A program made the translations under genes and the position numbers. A stretch of 24,263 nucleotides of DNA from SAR116 cluster bacterium (GTDB lineage Bacteria; Pseudomonadota; Alphaproteobacteria; Puniceispirillales; Puniceispirillaceae). Positions within the stretch are counted from its first letter, which is position 1. Each line of letters starts with the position of its first letter. The notes beneath the pieces are model-generated. The model worked only from the letters and a program-made list of their open reading frames with translations, was not told the origin of the DNA and did not search any database. The stretch lies in assembly GCA_002722385.1 (NCBI GenBank), contig PBLR01000031.1, forward strand, positions 1 through 24,263, read 5' to 3'. This document shows positions 1 through 8,237 of the stretch, piece by piece.

Positions 1-755
1 TTTGCTCTGCCGGATACAAGCAGCCTTTGCATCACATCCTCAGCCAGCTTTGGCTTATTCTGATCAATTGCCTTGTAAAGGGCAGCATAGTGCTCAATCA
101 GCTGCCTTTTTTCGCCATTATGAGGCTGTAAATTAAAGTGAAAGACAAGGTTTGCAAAGACCAGAGCTGTCATCCCTTCAAGCAGTTTATTTGCTGTGGA
201 TTTCAGCAAGGTGCTGTGGAACAAAGCACGAGCCGCAATGACCGTCTCTACAGTTTCAGCATTTTCGCGCATGATGTGAACAGCCTGAGACAAAAGGTTT
301 TTTTGATCTACCTCCGCCCTGACAGCGGCCAACCGGATAGCGCTGAATTCAATAATGGCGCGTGTTTCATCCAGATCACGCCAAAAGCTGGGATCAGCGA
401 CACTTAACTGCCAGCCCAAAATTTCAGGATCAAAAGCTGACCAGGACTGGCGCGGTTCAATACGTGTGCCGATACCGCGCCGGACAGACAACATGCCCTT
501 ACCCACCAAAAGTTTAACCGCTTCACGCAGAATGGAGCGGCCAACCAGGTAGCGCGCGCACAGGCTTTGCTCTTCTGGCAAGAGTTCGCCTGCCCGATCC
601 CCCTCATTCATAAGTTCGATGCCGATCAGACGGGCGAGGTCTTGAGCCTTTGTGCGCGCGCCAAAGTCCTTTTCCAGAAGGCCATAGAAAATTGTTTCTT
701 TAATATCCTCGCGCACACTACCCTCTTTATCTTCACCTGCATGACCGCCCGGCAT
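1..755 (-). CDS. GntR-family transcriptional regulator with FCD domain (FadR type), 3' end missing
   Basis: DNA-binding repressor or activator of a nearby catabolic gene set; the ligand is unknown. I translated the minus strand from the ATG whose A is at 755; a TGA lies directly upstream in frame, so this is the longest possible start, and AGGTGA precedes it as ribosome binding site. 251 residues are visible before the left edge. A winged helix-turn-helix fills about residues 35-105, with the family pattern LPEEQSLCARYL, RSILREAVKLL and RRGIGTRI. An all-helical FCD ligand domain follows from about 125, with putative metal-binding residues near D127/D129, H180 and H222. The N-terminus, about 30 residues before the helix-turn-helix, is longer than usual. 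It is divergent from pcaD, so the shared 180-base region probably carries its operator. Few residues should be missing, since the family is normally 220-260 residues. Confidence 0.85.
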   Translation of the reverse strand, partial: MPGGHAGEDKEGSVREDIKETIFYGLLEKDFGARTKAQDLARLIGIELMNEGDRAGELLPEEQSLCARYLVGRSILREAVKLLVGKGMLSVRRGIGTRIEPRQSWSAFDPEILGWQLSVADPSFWRDLDETRAIIEFSAIRLAAVRAEVDQKNLLSQAVHIMRENAETVETVIAARALFHSTLLKSTANKLLEGMTALVFANLVFHFNLQPHNGEKRQLIEHYAALYKAIDQNKPKLAEDVMQRLLVSGRA

Positions 756-857
756 TCATACCATCACCTGTCTGCGATTCAGAGCTTGTTATCTATTCCT
801 GTGAGTGTCAATTCTCAGCCCTGCCTGTCAAAAGAAACCAGTCGCCTTACGCAGCAT

Positions 858-872
858 GCTGGATTTTCCAGC
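858..872. promoter_or_regulatory. Perfect inverted repeat, candidate GntR operator between regulator and pcaD
   Basis: GCTGGATTTTCCAGC is an inverted repeat with 6-base arms around a TTT centre. It lies 64-78 bases upstream of the pcaD start, in the divergent gap next to a FadR-type regulator whose family often binds TGG/CCA half-sites. A second 10-base palindrome, CAGCATGCTG (852-861), overlaps it. Operator function is inferred from position and symmetry only. Confidence 0.35.
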
Positions 873-935
873 CGTCAGAGAGTATGTCAATAAAAGACCA
901 TTACCGTTTCAAGCCGCACAGGACCATCACCAACT

Positions 936-1739
936 ATGCAATTTGCAAGAGTTAATGACATCACGCTGCATTATCAGCATATTTCCGCCCCTGAAGATTG
1001 TCCGACTGTTGTCTTCTCCAACTCATTGGCCACTGATTTCCGGATCTGGAGAGATGTGATTGTCAGACTGGTCGGTCAGGCAGAAATCATCACTTATGAT
1101 AATCGTGGCCATGGGCTTTCAGATATTGGCAATCCTCCTTACCAGCTTGATGAGCTGGTTGGTGATTTGGCCGGTTTGCTGGATTATCTGGGCAAAAAGA
1201 AGGTCTTCATCTGCGGCTTGTCCGTTGGTGGCATGATTGCCCAAAGGCTGGCTGCTCTTCGCCCAGATCTGACCAAAGGCCTGATTTTGTGTGATACAGC
1301 GGTAAAAATCGGAACAACAGAGATGTGGAATGAGCGCATGCACACAGCCCGCACAGATGGATTAGCTGGCCTGGTGGATGCGAACATGCAACGCTGGTTC
1401 ACCGCTGACTTTCATACTAACCGTGCTGATGAACTTGCCGGGTATTGCAATATGTTTTTGCGCACACCCATTGAGGGGTATCTGGGCACAGCAACGGCCC
1501 TGCGTGATGCCGATTTAACAGAAGCTGCCCGGAATTTAGATGTGCCGACCTTATGTGTTGTTGGCGACGGGGACGGATCTACCCCACCTGAACTTGTCCT
1601 GAACACCGCCAATTTGATCCCGAATGCAGATTTTAAGTTGATCAAAGGGGCAGGTCACATCCCTTGTGTTGAACAGCCTGAGGCGCTATGTGATGCGATC
1701 ACCGGGTTTCTGGCGGCGCATGCCTCATCTGCTGATTAA
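936..1739 (+). CDS. pcaD: 3-oxoadipate enol-lactonase (alpha/beta hydrolase)
   Basis: Cytoplasmic hydrolase that opens 3-oxoadipate enol-lactone to 3-oxoadipate in the protocatechuate branch of the beta-ketoadipate pathway. The 267 residues match the family length. The nucleophile elbow GLSVGG places Ser96, the acid is likely Asp213 in VGDGDGSTPP, and GAGHIPCVEQP gives His241; an NRGHG motif precedes them. AGGA lies about 11 bases before the ATG. No other pca gene is present in the window; the neighbours are a divergent GntR regulator and, 43 bases downstream, a DMT permease, so the three may form a small regulated unit. A related lactonase or ester hydrolase with a different substrate is possible because the pathway partners are not visible. 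Confidence 0.8.
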   Translation: MQFARVNDITLHYQHISAPEDCPTVVFSNSLATDFRIWRDVIVRLVGQAEIITYDNRGHGLSDIGNPPYQLDELVGDLAGLLDYLGKKKVFICGLSVGGMIAQRLAALRPDLTKGLILCDTAVKIGTTEMWNERMHTARTDGLAGLVDANMQRWFTADFHTNRADELAGYCNMFLRTPIEGYLGTATALRDADLTEAARNLDVPTLCVVGDGDGSTPPELVLNTANLIPNADFKLIKGAGHIPCVEQPEALCDAITGFLAAHASSAD

Positions 1740-1782
1740 TGCTGATGATGACCTTGCCTGAGCTTTGCCTGAGGGACTGAAC

Positions 1783-2709
1783 ATGACTGCAAGGCTTCTG
1801 TCTTCCGCCTTCACATCTGCGCCGCTCTTGCTCAGCCTGGCCACTTTGGGCTGGGCCGGAAACACGGTTGCGGGCCGTCTGGCGGTTGGCGAAGTCTCGC
1901 CGATGGTTGTGGTCTTTATGCGCTGGACAATCGTGTTTGCCATTTTGCTGGTGACACAACGCAAACGACTGCCTGCCAGCTTACCTAAATTAAAAGGAAA
2001 ATGGCCCTGGGTATTTATGATGGGCGCATTTGGTCTGTCATTTTTCAACACCTTGTTTTATATCGCCGCTCAATCAACCACAGCGATCAATCTGGGCCTG
2101 ATTCAATGTGCAATGCCCATGTTCATTCTGATGGGCGTGACTCTGATCTTCAGGATAGAGCTGACCAGCGGTCAGATTATCGGCACCTTTCTGACCATCA
2201 TCGGTGTTCTTATCATCATTGGTAAGGGCAATCTGTCTGTGTTGCTGGGCCTTCAGGTCAATACAGGTGACTGGATCATGTTGGTGGCTTGTGTATTTTA
2301 TGCGGGGTACACAATTGGCCTGCGTAACCGCCCGGACATCGATAATATGACTATGATGGCTGTTTTTGCCGGGGCCGCCTGGCTGTTGTCCATACCGATT
2401 GTTTTGTTCGAAATCTGGCAAGGGACAGCGCAATGGCCAGCCACTCAACTGGCCTGGCTTGTTGTTTTGTTTGTATCCCTGATCCCCTCACTGATGTCAC
2501 AGGTTTTCTATATGCGCGGGGTCGATCTGATGGGACCTGACCGTGCCGGTGTTTATTCCAATCTGGTGCCGATTTACAGCGCCGTTTTGGGCGTGTTGAT
2601 CCTGAACGAGGTGTTCGGCCTGTATCACATGCTGTCCATCATTATTGTGATAACAGGACTGACGATCATCTCACGCTCAAAACAAAAGCATATAGGGCTG
2701 TCTGGTTAG
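1783..2709 (+). CDS. EamA/DMT-superfamily permease
   Basis: Inner-membrane drug/metabolite-type transporter of about ten helices arranged as two EamA repeats (roughly residues 10-140 and 155-300 of 308). Typical signs are the first helix with LGWAGNTVAGRLAVGEVSP, followed by FMRW, and the second repeat with LIPSLMSQVFYMRGVDLMGPDRAG. I chose the ATG at 1783 because GAGGGA lies six bases upstream; a TTG at 1765 in frame would add six residues but has no such site. It follows pcaD by 43 bases and is probably co-transcribed, suggesting uptake or export of an organic acid or related metabolite. The substrate cannot be assigned. Its stop overlaps the stop of the convergent aminotransferase gene. 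Confidence 0.85.
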   Translation: MTARLLSSAFTSAPLLLSLATLGWAGNTVAGRLAVGEVSPMVVVFMRWTIVFAILLVTQRKRLPASLPKLKGKWPWVFMMGAFGLSFFNTLFYIAAQSTTAINLGLIQCAMPMFILMGVTLIFRIELTSGQIIGTFLTIIGVLIIIGKGNLSVLLGLQVNTGDWIMLVACVFYAGYTIGLRNRPDIDNMTMMAVFAGAAWLLSIPIVLFEIWQGTAQWPATQLAWLVVLFVSLIPSLMSQVFYMRGVDLMGPDRAGVYSNLVPIYSAVLGVLILNEVFGLYHMLSIIIVITGLTIISRSKQKHIGLSG

Positions 2710-3959
2710 GCTGCAATTGTTTTCATCGCGGCCAGGAACTGGGCAACTTCATGTTCACTGTTATAGTGGCACATAGACACCCGGACACACCCATCAAGAC
2801 CCAGCGGATTAAGTATATTCCCGGAATAGTGATCAGCTTTGCGCAGATGCGTGCGGATACCCTGCTCATTCAGCCTCTTCACCACATCTGCTGAGCTCAT
2901 GCCAGTGACGACCAGCGAGACCAGACCTTCGCGGGCCGGGTTATCAACACCGCCAATAATCTCAACCCGGTCCATTTCCGCCAAGCCCGGCAGATTCCCT
3001 GTGCCATGGATCATTGAATCTGTCAGCGTTTTTTCATGGGCGTGAATGGCCGCGCCTGCTGCAACAAATTTTTCACGCCTGTCTGATGTGTCAGTCACTT
3101 TGCTGCCCAGCCATTCCAGATAGCTGACAACTTCAGATAAGGTGGCATAAGCCCCTGTATCACGTGTGCCTAACTCCCAATTCTGTTCCGGCCCGCCAAC
3201 CAGTGAATCATGCGGCAAATCAGTCAGGCGATCTGAAATCCAGGCAAGGCCATAGCCATGCCGTGAGAACATCTTGTAGGGAGAGATGACATAGCCATCC
3301 ACATCATATGATGCGATATCAATCTGACCATGTGCAGCGTGCTGAATGCCATCAACAATAATAAAACAATCTGGAGCCACCGCGCGGATCGCCTTTGATA
3401 TGGCCGCAACATCCATGCCCATACCGGTGACAGGAGAGGTATGAAGGATGGTCGCAACCTTAGTGTCTGCTGTCACCTGAGCGGCGTAATCCTCAGCCTT
3501 GACCAAGCCTAAATCATTATCATGTGCAACCAACACATGAGTCTTTCGGCTCACTTTTGCCCAGCGTGCACATGCGCTTCTGGTCGCCGGATGCTCGACT
3601 GTTGAGCCCAGGACCACACCATCATCTTCTGTGCCCAGACAGGCATTCATCACCAACCTGAAAATAAGCTCTGTGCCGCTTTCACCAACAAAAAACTGGC
3701 CAGACGGAGCGTTCATAAAGACACGCAAATCATCTTTTGCTTTCTGAATGACGCGGACCAGCTCATGTGAGCCGGGATTGTCACGACCCTGATTATCGGG
3801 AATGGCCGCATAATCACGTGAGGCGTCAACCACACTGTTTAAGGTCAATGCGCCGCCTGCATTTTCAAAGAACACTCGCTGTCCCTGGACCGGACAGCTA
3901 TCGATTTGCGCGAATTGTGAGCGGATATCGGTTAACAATTCTTGGGAAATTGTGGTCAT
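2706..3959 (-). CDS. PLP-dependent class V aminotransferase (cysteine desulfurase-like)
   Basis: Fold-type I PLP enzyme of the aminotransferase V / CsdA-like group, 417 residues. The Schiff-base lysine is K229 in VISPYKMFSRHGYGLAW, PLP-binding D203 and H207 are in IVDGIQHAAHG, and H123 (STVEHPATR) should stack on the ring. The N-terminus with IRSQFAQID and VFFENAGGA resembles the cysteine-desulfurase-like subfamily often named SufS-like. I see no clear catalytic Cys loop in the C-terminal third, so desulfurase activity is doubtful; another lyase or transaminase role is equally likely. GAGAG precedes the ATG. It lies downstream of betC on the same strand after 123 bases, and its stop overlaps the convergent permease by four bases. 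Confidence 0.8.
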   Translation of the reverse strand: MTTISQELLTDIRSQFAQIDSCPVQGQRVFFENAGGALTLNSVVDASRDYAAIPDNQGRDNPGSHELVRVIQKAKDDLRVFMNAPSGQFFVGESGTELIFRLVMNACLGTEDDGVVLGSTVEHPATRSACARWAKVSRKTHVLVAHDNDLGLVKAEDYAAQVTADTKVATILHTSPVTGMGMDVAAISKAIRAVAPDCFIIVDGIQHAAHGQIDIASYDVDGYVISPYKMFSRHGYGLAWISDRLTDLPHDSLVGGPEQNWELGTRDTGAYATLSEVVSYLEWLGSKVTDTSDRREKFVAAGAAIHAHEKTLTDSMIHGTGNLPGLAEMDRVEIIGGVDNPAREGLVSLVVTGMSSADVVKRLNEQGIRTHLRKADHYSGNILNPLGLDGCVRVSMCHYNSEHEVAQFLAAMKTIAA

Positions 3960-4082
3960 GCTTCTCTCTTGTCACAACTTTACATAAAAACATGAAAATA
4001 GGTTACCCTGTAGCGGGCAAATGCAAAAGGGGGAATATCATATCATGGTCAGTTTCGCGTTCATCCTGTAACGCAAATGTGT

Positions 4083-5600
4083 TTATTCACCGCGAGGATA
4101 GCGCTGATTTTCTTCAAGAACATTCAGGTCCATATGGTTACGCATATACCGCTCTGAGGCCTGTTGCAGAGGTTGGTAGTCCCAGGGGAAATAGGCCCCG
4201 TTGCGCAAAGCATCATAAACCAGAAGACGCTGCGCCTGTGAATGACGAACAGCCCTGTCAAATTCGTCCAGATTCCATCTTTGCTCAATTTTCGCACGAA
4301 ATGAATCTGCTTGTTTTGCATAGGCGGGATCATCTGCCAAATTCACCAGCTCAAGCGGGTCATTTTCCAGATCAAACATCTGGTCCGGGTCAAGTTGGCA
4401 CCGCACAAATTTAAATTGGCCCTCCACCATCGCCACCAAAGGGGCATATGATCCTTCTGCTGCATATTCCATCAGAACCGGCTGGTCACGCCTATCGTCG
4501 GCCATAAGCGGTAACAGGCTCTGCCCGTCCACCCATGGCGCAATACCCGATAAATCAAGGCCAGCTAGGTCAGCAAGTGTGGGCACAATATCCAGATTTG
4601 AGACCGGCTCACGAACGGTAACCGGCGTGGTTTCCGGCACGGCGATCATCAAAGGGGTGCGGGCAGATCCGTCTAAGAAGCTCATTTTAAACCAGAGCCC
4701 TCTCTCCCCCAGCATGTCCCCATGGTCAGAACAGAAGATGATGACCGTATTATCTGCCATCCTTGCTTTTGTCAGCACCTTCAGAATTTCACCAATTTTT
4801 TCATCAAGATAAGAAACATTCGCAAAATAAGCCTGTCGAGACCGCCGGATATCCGTTTCTTTTATCTGGTAATTTTCATAATCATTAGCGATGAACAGAC
4901 GTTTTGAATGCGGATCATGCTGGTCAAAATCCCAGCTGGCTATCTCTGGTGAAAGCTGGTCACAATCTTCATATAAATCCCAAAACTCACGCCGCGCCAC
5001 ATAAGGGTCATGCGGGTGGGTAAAGCTGACCGTCAGACACCAGGGGCGTTCATCAAGGCCGCGAGACAGCTGATAAAGTTTCTGGCAGGCAAAGTGAGCC
5101 ACCTCGTCATCATATTCCATCTGGTTTGTAATTTCTGCAACACCTGCCCCCGTTACAGAGCCTAGATTATGATACCACCAATTAATCCGCTCACCCGGCT
5201 TTGTGTAATCAGGTGTCCACCCAAAATCAGCCGGATAGATATCTGTCGTCAGACGCTCTTCAAACCCATGCAGCTGATCAGGACCAACAAAATGCATCTT
5301 CCCGGACAAGCAACACTGCCAGCCATGCCGCCGCAGGTGATGTGCATAAGTCGGCACTGCTGATGAAAATTCAGCAGCATTGTCATAAACACCCGTTCGT
5401 GAGGGCAGCTGGCCTGACATAAAAGACGCCCGCCCTGGGCCACATAGAGGGCTCGCGGTGTAATTGCGGGCAAAACAGGCAGACCTGTCTGCCAAAGCAT
5501 TCAGATTCGGGACGTGTAAAAATGGTGCTGGCCTGCCATCTGGGAACAAGGTTCCGTTGAGCTGATCTGTCATAATGATCAGAATATTTGGCTTTTCCAT
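4083..5600 (-). CDS. betC: Choline-sulfatase
   Basis: Cytoplasmic sulfatase that hydrolyses choline-O-sulfate to choline and sulfate, feeding glycine betaine synthesis or carbon, nitrogen and sulfur supply. The 505 residues fit the family. The sulfatase signature CGPGR places the formylglycine-precursor Cys at residue 53, within SPLCGPGRASFMSG. Choline-sulfatase hallmarks follow: GKMHFVGPDQLHGFEERL, TDIYPADFGWTPDY, a metal-binding SDHGDMLGERG, and the family-specific C-terminus with WDYQPLQQASERYMRN. There is no signal peptide, as expected. AGAGG lies five bases before the ATG. betA, betB and a choline-sulfate transporter are not visible. Neighbours on the same strand are a PhnD-like protein upstream and an aminotransferase downstream. 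Confidence 0.93.
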   Translation of the reverse strand: MEKPNILIIMTDQLNGTLFPDGRPAPFLHVPNLNALADRSACFARNYTASPLCGPGRASFMSGQLPSRTGVYDNAAEFSSAVPTYAHHLRRHGWQCCLSGKMHFVGPDQLHGFEERLTTDIYPADFGWTPDYTKPGERINWWYHNLGSVTGAGVAEITNQMEYDDEVAHFACQKLYQLSRGLDERPWCLTVSFTHPHDPYVARREFWDLYEDCDQLSPEIASWDFDQHDPHSKRLFIANDYENYQIKETDIRRSRQAYFANVSYLDEKIGEILKVLTKARMADNTVIIFCSDHGDMLGERGLWFKMSFLDGSARTPLMIAVPETTPVTVREPVSNLDIVPTLADLAGLDLSGIAPWVDGQSLLPLMADDRRDQPVLMEYAAEGSYAPLVAMVEGQFKFVRCQLDPDQMFDLENDPLELVNLADDPAYAKQADSFRAKIEQRWNLDEFDRAVRHSQAQRLLVYDALRNGAYFPWDYQPLQQASERYMRNHMDLNVLEENQRYPRGE

Positions 5601-5613
5601 AGCTGCCTCTTAT

Positions 5614-5633
5614 ACCGCTTTTTTGCTAGCGGT
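5614..5633 (-). promoter_or_regulatory. Inverted repeat in the betC leader
   Basis: ACCGCT and AGCGGT are perfect 6-base arms around an 8-base spacer, just upstream of the betC ribosome binding site. It could be an operator or a leader hairpin. No regulator gene is adjacent, so the role is open. Confidence 0.3.
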
Positions 5634-5691
5634 TTAGAGTGAACTGGTTAACCCCATCCTGTCCAGAAAGAAGTAGGGCTCTATCCACGCC

Positions 5692-5725
5692 GAATTGATT
5701 TCAGGTAAATTATGAATATCAATTC
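5692..5725 (-). promoter_or_regulatory. 8-base inverted repeat between the PhnD-like gene and betC
   Basis: GAATTGAT (5692-5699) and ATCAATTC (5718-5725) form perfect arms with an 18-base AT-rich spacer. It lies just past the stop of the PhnD-like gene and about 90-125 bases upstream of betC. The AT-rich arms without a following U-tract argue for a protein-binding site rather than a terminator. Confidence 0.3.
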
Positions 5726-5733
5726 AGGGCAGC

Positions 5734-6465
5734 TCAAACTGATCGCATCTGTTGATATGTGTCTGCTGACAGGCACGTGATCCCAACCACACCCAGCCTG
5801 TCTGCCCATAATTTTGCGCTGTCCCCCTTTATGAACCGCACCAGACGCCCCGTCATTAATTCACATATCTCTTCCGGCATCTGGGCAGATGTCACAAACG
5901 GCAATCCAGGGAACGGGTCTGTATATCCAAGCACCCTGATCTGTTGCTCCACTTCAGGGGTCTCGTGCAAAGCCATCTGAAAGCTGAGGCAATCTATACT
6001 GGCCAGCATAGCGTCTGCCCGGGCGATGCAGCCAAGAGAAGCGATGTGGCTGCCGGTAATCTGATAGCGCGGAAACATGTGTTTGCCGCTGCCAAACATC
6101 CTGCGCGAAAAGGTAATTGCCCCGGAAAAAGATCCCGCCTCATTGATCGCGACAAGATGTTTCTCAGGGCTGAACGCATCAAGAGAAGCAAGGCCACCCT
6201 TAGCCGGTGTGACCAGAACAGATCGATAATAGCCTGGCGGCACCGCCTGATCAGCGAGTGAGAAGGTCGCCAAATATCGATAATCATCTGCCCGGCTGTT
6301 GGCAAAATCAATGCCGCAAATCTGCCCCAGATACAGCTTCTGACGGACCTGCTCAGGCAGGCAAGATGTGAAGTCAATATCTGCACAGACAACCGCCTGA
6401 AGCTCAGCAAACAGGTCCGCGGTCTGCGTGGCAAGATACATATCTAACTTGTACGGGTTTACCAT
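5734..6465 (-). CDS. PhnD-like (phosphate/phosphonate-type) periplasmic-binding-fold protein without signal peptide
   Basis: 243 residues with the pattern of the phosphonate-binding (PhnD-like) family: YRYLATFS, PPGYYRSVLVTP, a VAINEAGSFSGAI segment, TGSHIASLGCIARADAMLASID, and YTDPFPGLPFV. In transporters such proteins capture an oxyanion or small organic ligand outside the membrane. Here no N-terminal signal or lipobox is seen and no ABC permease or ATPase lies nearby, so it may act in the cytoplasm as a ligand sensor or an enzyme partner. It is on the betC strand, 133 bases upstream of betC, and 44 bases after the SGNH hydrolase. The start is weakly supported (GAGAAA just upstream); an ATG eight codons downstream is possible. 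Confidence 0.72.
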   Translation of the reverse strand: MVNPYKLDMYLATQTADLFAELQAVVCADIDFTSCLPEQVRQKLYLGQICGIDFANSRADDYRYLATFSLADQAVPPGYYRSVLVTPAKGGLASLDAFSPEKHLVAINEAGSFSGAITFSRRMFGSGKHMFPRYQITGSHIASLGCIARADAMLASIDCLSFQMALHETPEVEQQIRVLGYTDPFPGLPFVTSAQMPEEICELMTGRLVRFIKGDSAKLWADRLGVVGITCLSADTYQQMRSV

Positions 6466-6509
6466 TTTCTCAACTGGCTCATCCTGGTGTTTTTATCGGC
6501 TGCCTGTCA

Positions 6510-7178
6510 TTACTTCAGATAAGGCTGGAGGGCCTGAGCCATTCCGGCCCCGAACCGGATATGCGTGTCTTCACTCCAATGAATAGGGTCACGTTCTGAA
6601 GACCGGCCAAATTCATTACCGTCAACCATCCTCAATCCGGCTGTATTACAGGCTTGCTGTAAGGCAAGGGGCAGTGCGGCTGATTTCTCATTGGCCCCTG
6701 CCCATTCATCTACCCGTTCCCAATTTGGATCCGCTGCCCGCTGGCCGATGACTAACGGGCAGATCACGCTTATATCTGACGTCAGTGCAGAAGACCAACC
6801 GCCACGGCCTGCAGGAACAGACCGGGCCATTTTCGCCAGACCAACAATCGCTGCAGCAATATCATCTGCTGTCCTGTTAAATCGTGCTTTCAGATCATTC
6901 GTGCCCAACATGATCAAAATATGATCAAGAGGCTGATGCGACAAGAGAACAGCCTCAAAAGGTGAGTGTCCGTTGAATGCGGTTCCCATGACTGGGTCAG
7001 GCAGATTTGTTGTGCGCCCGGGAAGACATTCTTCTATCACGCTGACTTGCTGAACAGCAGATAGTTGGTTTTGCATTTCAACTGGCCAGCGCCGCGCAAA
7101 CCGTTGCCCCAAACCGTCGTCCAGATAGCCCCAGCTGTTTGAATCTCCGTAAACCAGGATCCGCTTTTCACCAGACAT
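6510..7178 (-). CDS. SGNH/GDSL-family hydrolase (arylesterase/acyltransferase-like)
   Basis: Cytoplasmic serine esterase or acyltransferase of the SGNH fold, 222 residues. Block I is YGDSNSWG with Ser13, block II is CLPGRTT (Gly54), block III is LGTND with Asn94, and block V is DPIHWSEDTH with Asp196 and His199, so the catalytic set is complete. The pattern resembles single-domain GDSL esterases that hydrolyse small aryl and alkyl esters. I chose the ATG at 7178 because AGGA lies five bases upstream; ATGs at 7181 and 7190 are in frame, but the latter overlaps that site. It is the first gene of a minus-strand run towards the PhnD-like gene and betC and is divergent from the SMP-30 gene. The natural substrate is unknown. 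Confidence 0.82.
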   Translation of the reverse strand: MSGEKRILVYGDSNSWGYLDDGLGQRFARRWPVEMQNQLSAVQQVSVIEECLPGRTTNLPDPVMGTAFNGHSPFEAVLLSHQPLDHILIMLGTNDLKARFNRTADDIAAAIVGLAKMARSVPAGRGGWSSALTSDISVICPLVIGQRAADPNWERVDEWAGANEKSAALPLALQQACNTAGLRMVDGNEFGRSSERDPIHWSEDTHIRFGAGMAQALQPYLK

Positions 7179-7286
7179 CATATTCCTCATTCACACCGCT
7201 TATGTCTGTGCGCCAGCCTAGCATCACCTCACAAGCTGCGCTATCTGCCGGGCTAAAAAATTCAATGTGCTTGTCCAAGACTGACA

Positions 7287-7308
7287 TTCTGAGAAGTTTC
7301 TGATAGAA
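7287..7308. promoter_or_regulatory. Cluster of alternating TTCT/AGAA half-sites upstream of the SMP-30 gene
   Basis: TTCT at 7287 and 7298 and AGAA at 7292 and 7305 form two inverted-repeat units about 11 bases apart, one helical turn. The cluster lies 38-59 bases upstream of the lactonase start, in a divergent gap. It could bind a dimeric regulator, but none is encoded next to it. Confidence 0.25.
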
Positions 7309-7345
7309 CTCAAACAAGGGATAATAAAGGTAGGGGGACTTTCCA

Positions 7346-8233
7346 GTGTCAGTTGAAATTTCGACGATTGTCTCTGCAGCAGAACGTCTGGGTGAAGGTG
7401 CTGTCTGGGATTGTGAAGATCAGAAATTATGGTGGGTGGATATAACCGGCGGTTTGATCAACTGTTATGATCCGACAAGCGGCCAGAATAAAGAGTTCAG
7501 TTTTGGCGAGCCTGTTGGATGTATCGCCAGACGTGATGGCGGGGGCCTTGTGGTTGCGGCGAAATCTGGTTTCTGGTTTTTTGATCCCCATACAGGCCAT
7601 AAGACACATATTCTCGACCCTGAAGCAGATATCCCGGAAAACAGGTTTAATGACGGCACAGTCGACCCGGCTGGACGGTTCTGGGCCGGCACAATGAAAG
7701 ATGGCGGCACGCCTGAGAAGCAGGGGCGGTTTTATCTTTTAGATACAGACCTCAGCCTCAGTTCCATGAATAAAACGGTCTATACAACGAACGGGATGAC
7801 CTTCTCGCCTGATGGCCAGACCATGTATTTTTCAGACAGCAACAGGCTGACCCGCAGCATCTGGTCGTGCAGCTATGATATCGCCACCGGCAGGCCAGGA
7901 CCAGCTGAGCTGTTTTTTGATACACGCCAGGTGGCCGGCCGGCCTGATGGCGGTACTGTTGACGCAGAGGGGTGTTATTGGATGGCTGGTGTCGGGGGCT
8001 GGCAGATTTACCGTATATCTCCTGAAGGAGAGCTTTTGTTTACGCTTGATGTGCCTGTTGAAAAACCAACCAAACCAATGTTTGGCGGGCAAAATCTAGA
8101 TGTTTTGTATCTGACCTCTATTGGGTTTGGCTTAACTGAGGGCACTGAAGATAGCCAGCCTGATGCTGGCGGCTTATTTGCGATCACTGGCCTTGGCGTT
8201 GCCGGCCTTCCCCAACCCCGATTCCAAGGATGA
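7346..8233 (+). CDS. SMP-30/gluconolactonase-family sugar lactonase
   Basis: Six-bladed beta-propeller lactonase of 295 residues that hydrolyses sugar-acid lactones. Metal ligands expected for the family are present: E17 in RLGEGAVWD, N102 in NRFNDGTVDPAGRFWAGTM, N149 in TTNGMTFSPDG, and D201 in GRPDGGTVDAEG. The start is GTG at 7346, supported by AGGGGGA seven bases upstream. The next gene encodes uronate dehydrogenase and begins within a few bases of this stop, so the likely substrate is the aldarolactone that enzyme makes (glucaro- or galactarolactone). The assignment to oxidative uronate catabolism rests on this pairing; another aldonolactone is possible. Confidence 0.88.
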   Translation: MSVEISTIVSAAERLGEGAVWDCEDQKLWWVDITGGLINCYDPTSGQNKEFSFGEPVGCIARRDGGGLVVAAKSGFWFFDPHTGHKTHILDPEADIPENRFNDGTVDPAGRFWAGTMKDGGTPEKQGRFYLLDTDLSLSSMNKTVYTTNGMTFSPDGQTMYFSDSNRLTRSIWSCSYDIATGRPGPAELFFDTRQVAGRPDGGTVDAEGCYWMAGVGGWQIYRISPEGELLFTLDVPVEKPTKPMFGGQNLDVLYLTSIGFGLTEGTEDSQPDAGGLFAITGLGVAGLPQPRFQG

Positions 8234-8237
8234 GATG

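Noticed and set aside
2074..2448. 124-residue open frame antisense to the DMT permease
   Set aside because: Rich in His, Gln and Asp in a way typical for the reverse of membrane-helix codons; no ribosome site or family.
3767..4414. 215-residue open frame on the plus strand
   Set aside because: It runs antisense across the aminotransferase start and the choline sulfatase end, both strongly supported, and shows no domain pattern.
8163..8237. Upstream start for udh giving a longer N-terminus
   Set aside because: It would overlap the lactonase gene by about 70 bases, lacks a ribosome site and adds residues before the Rossmann strand.
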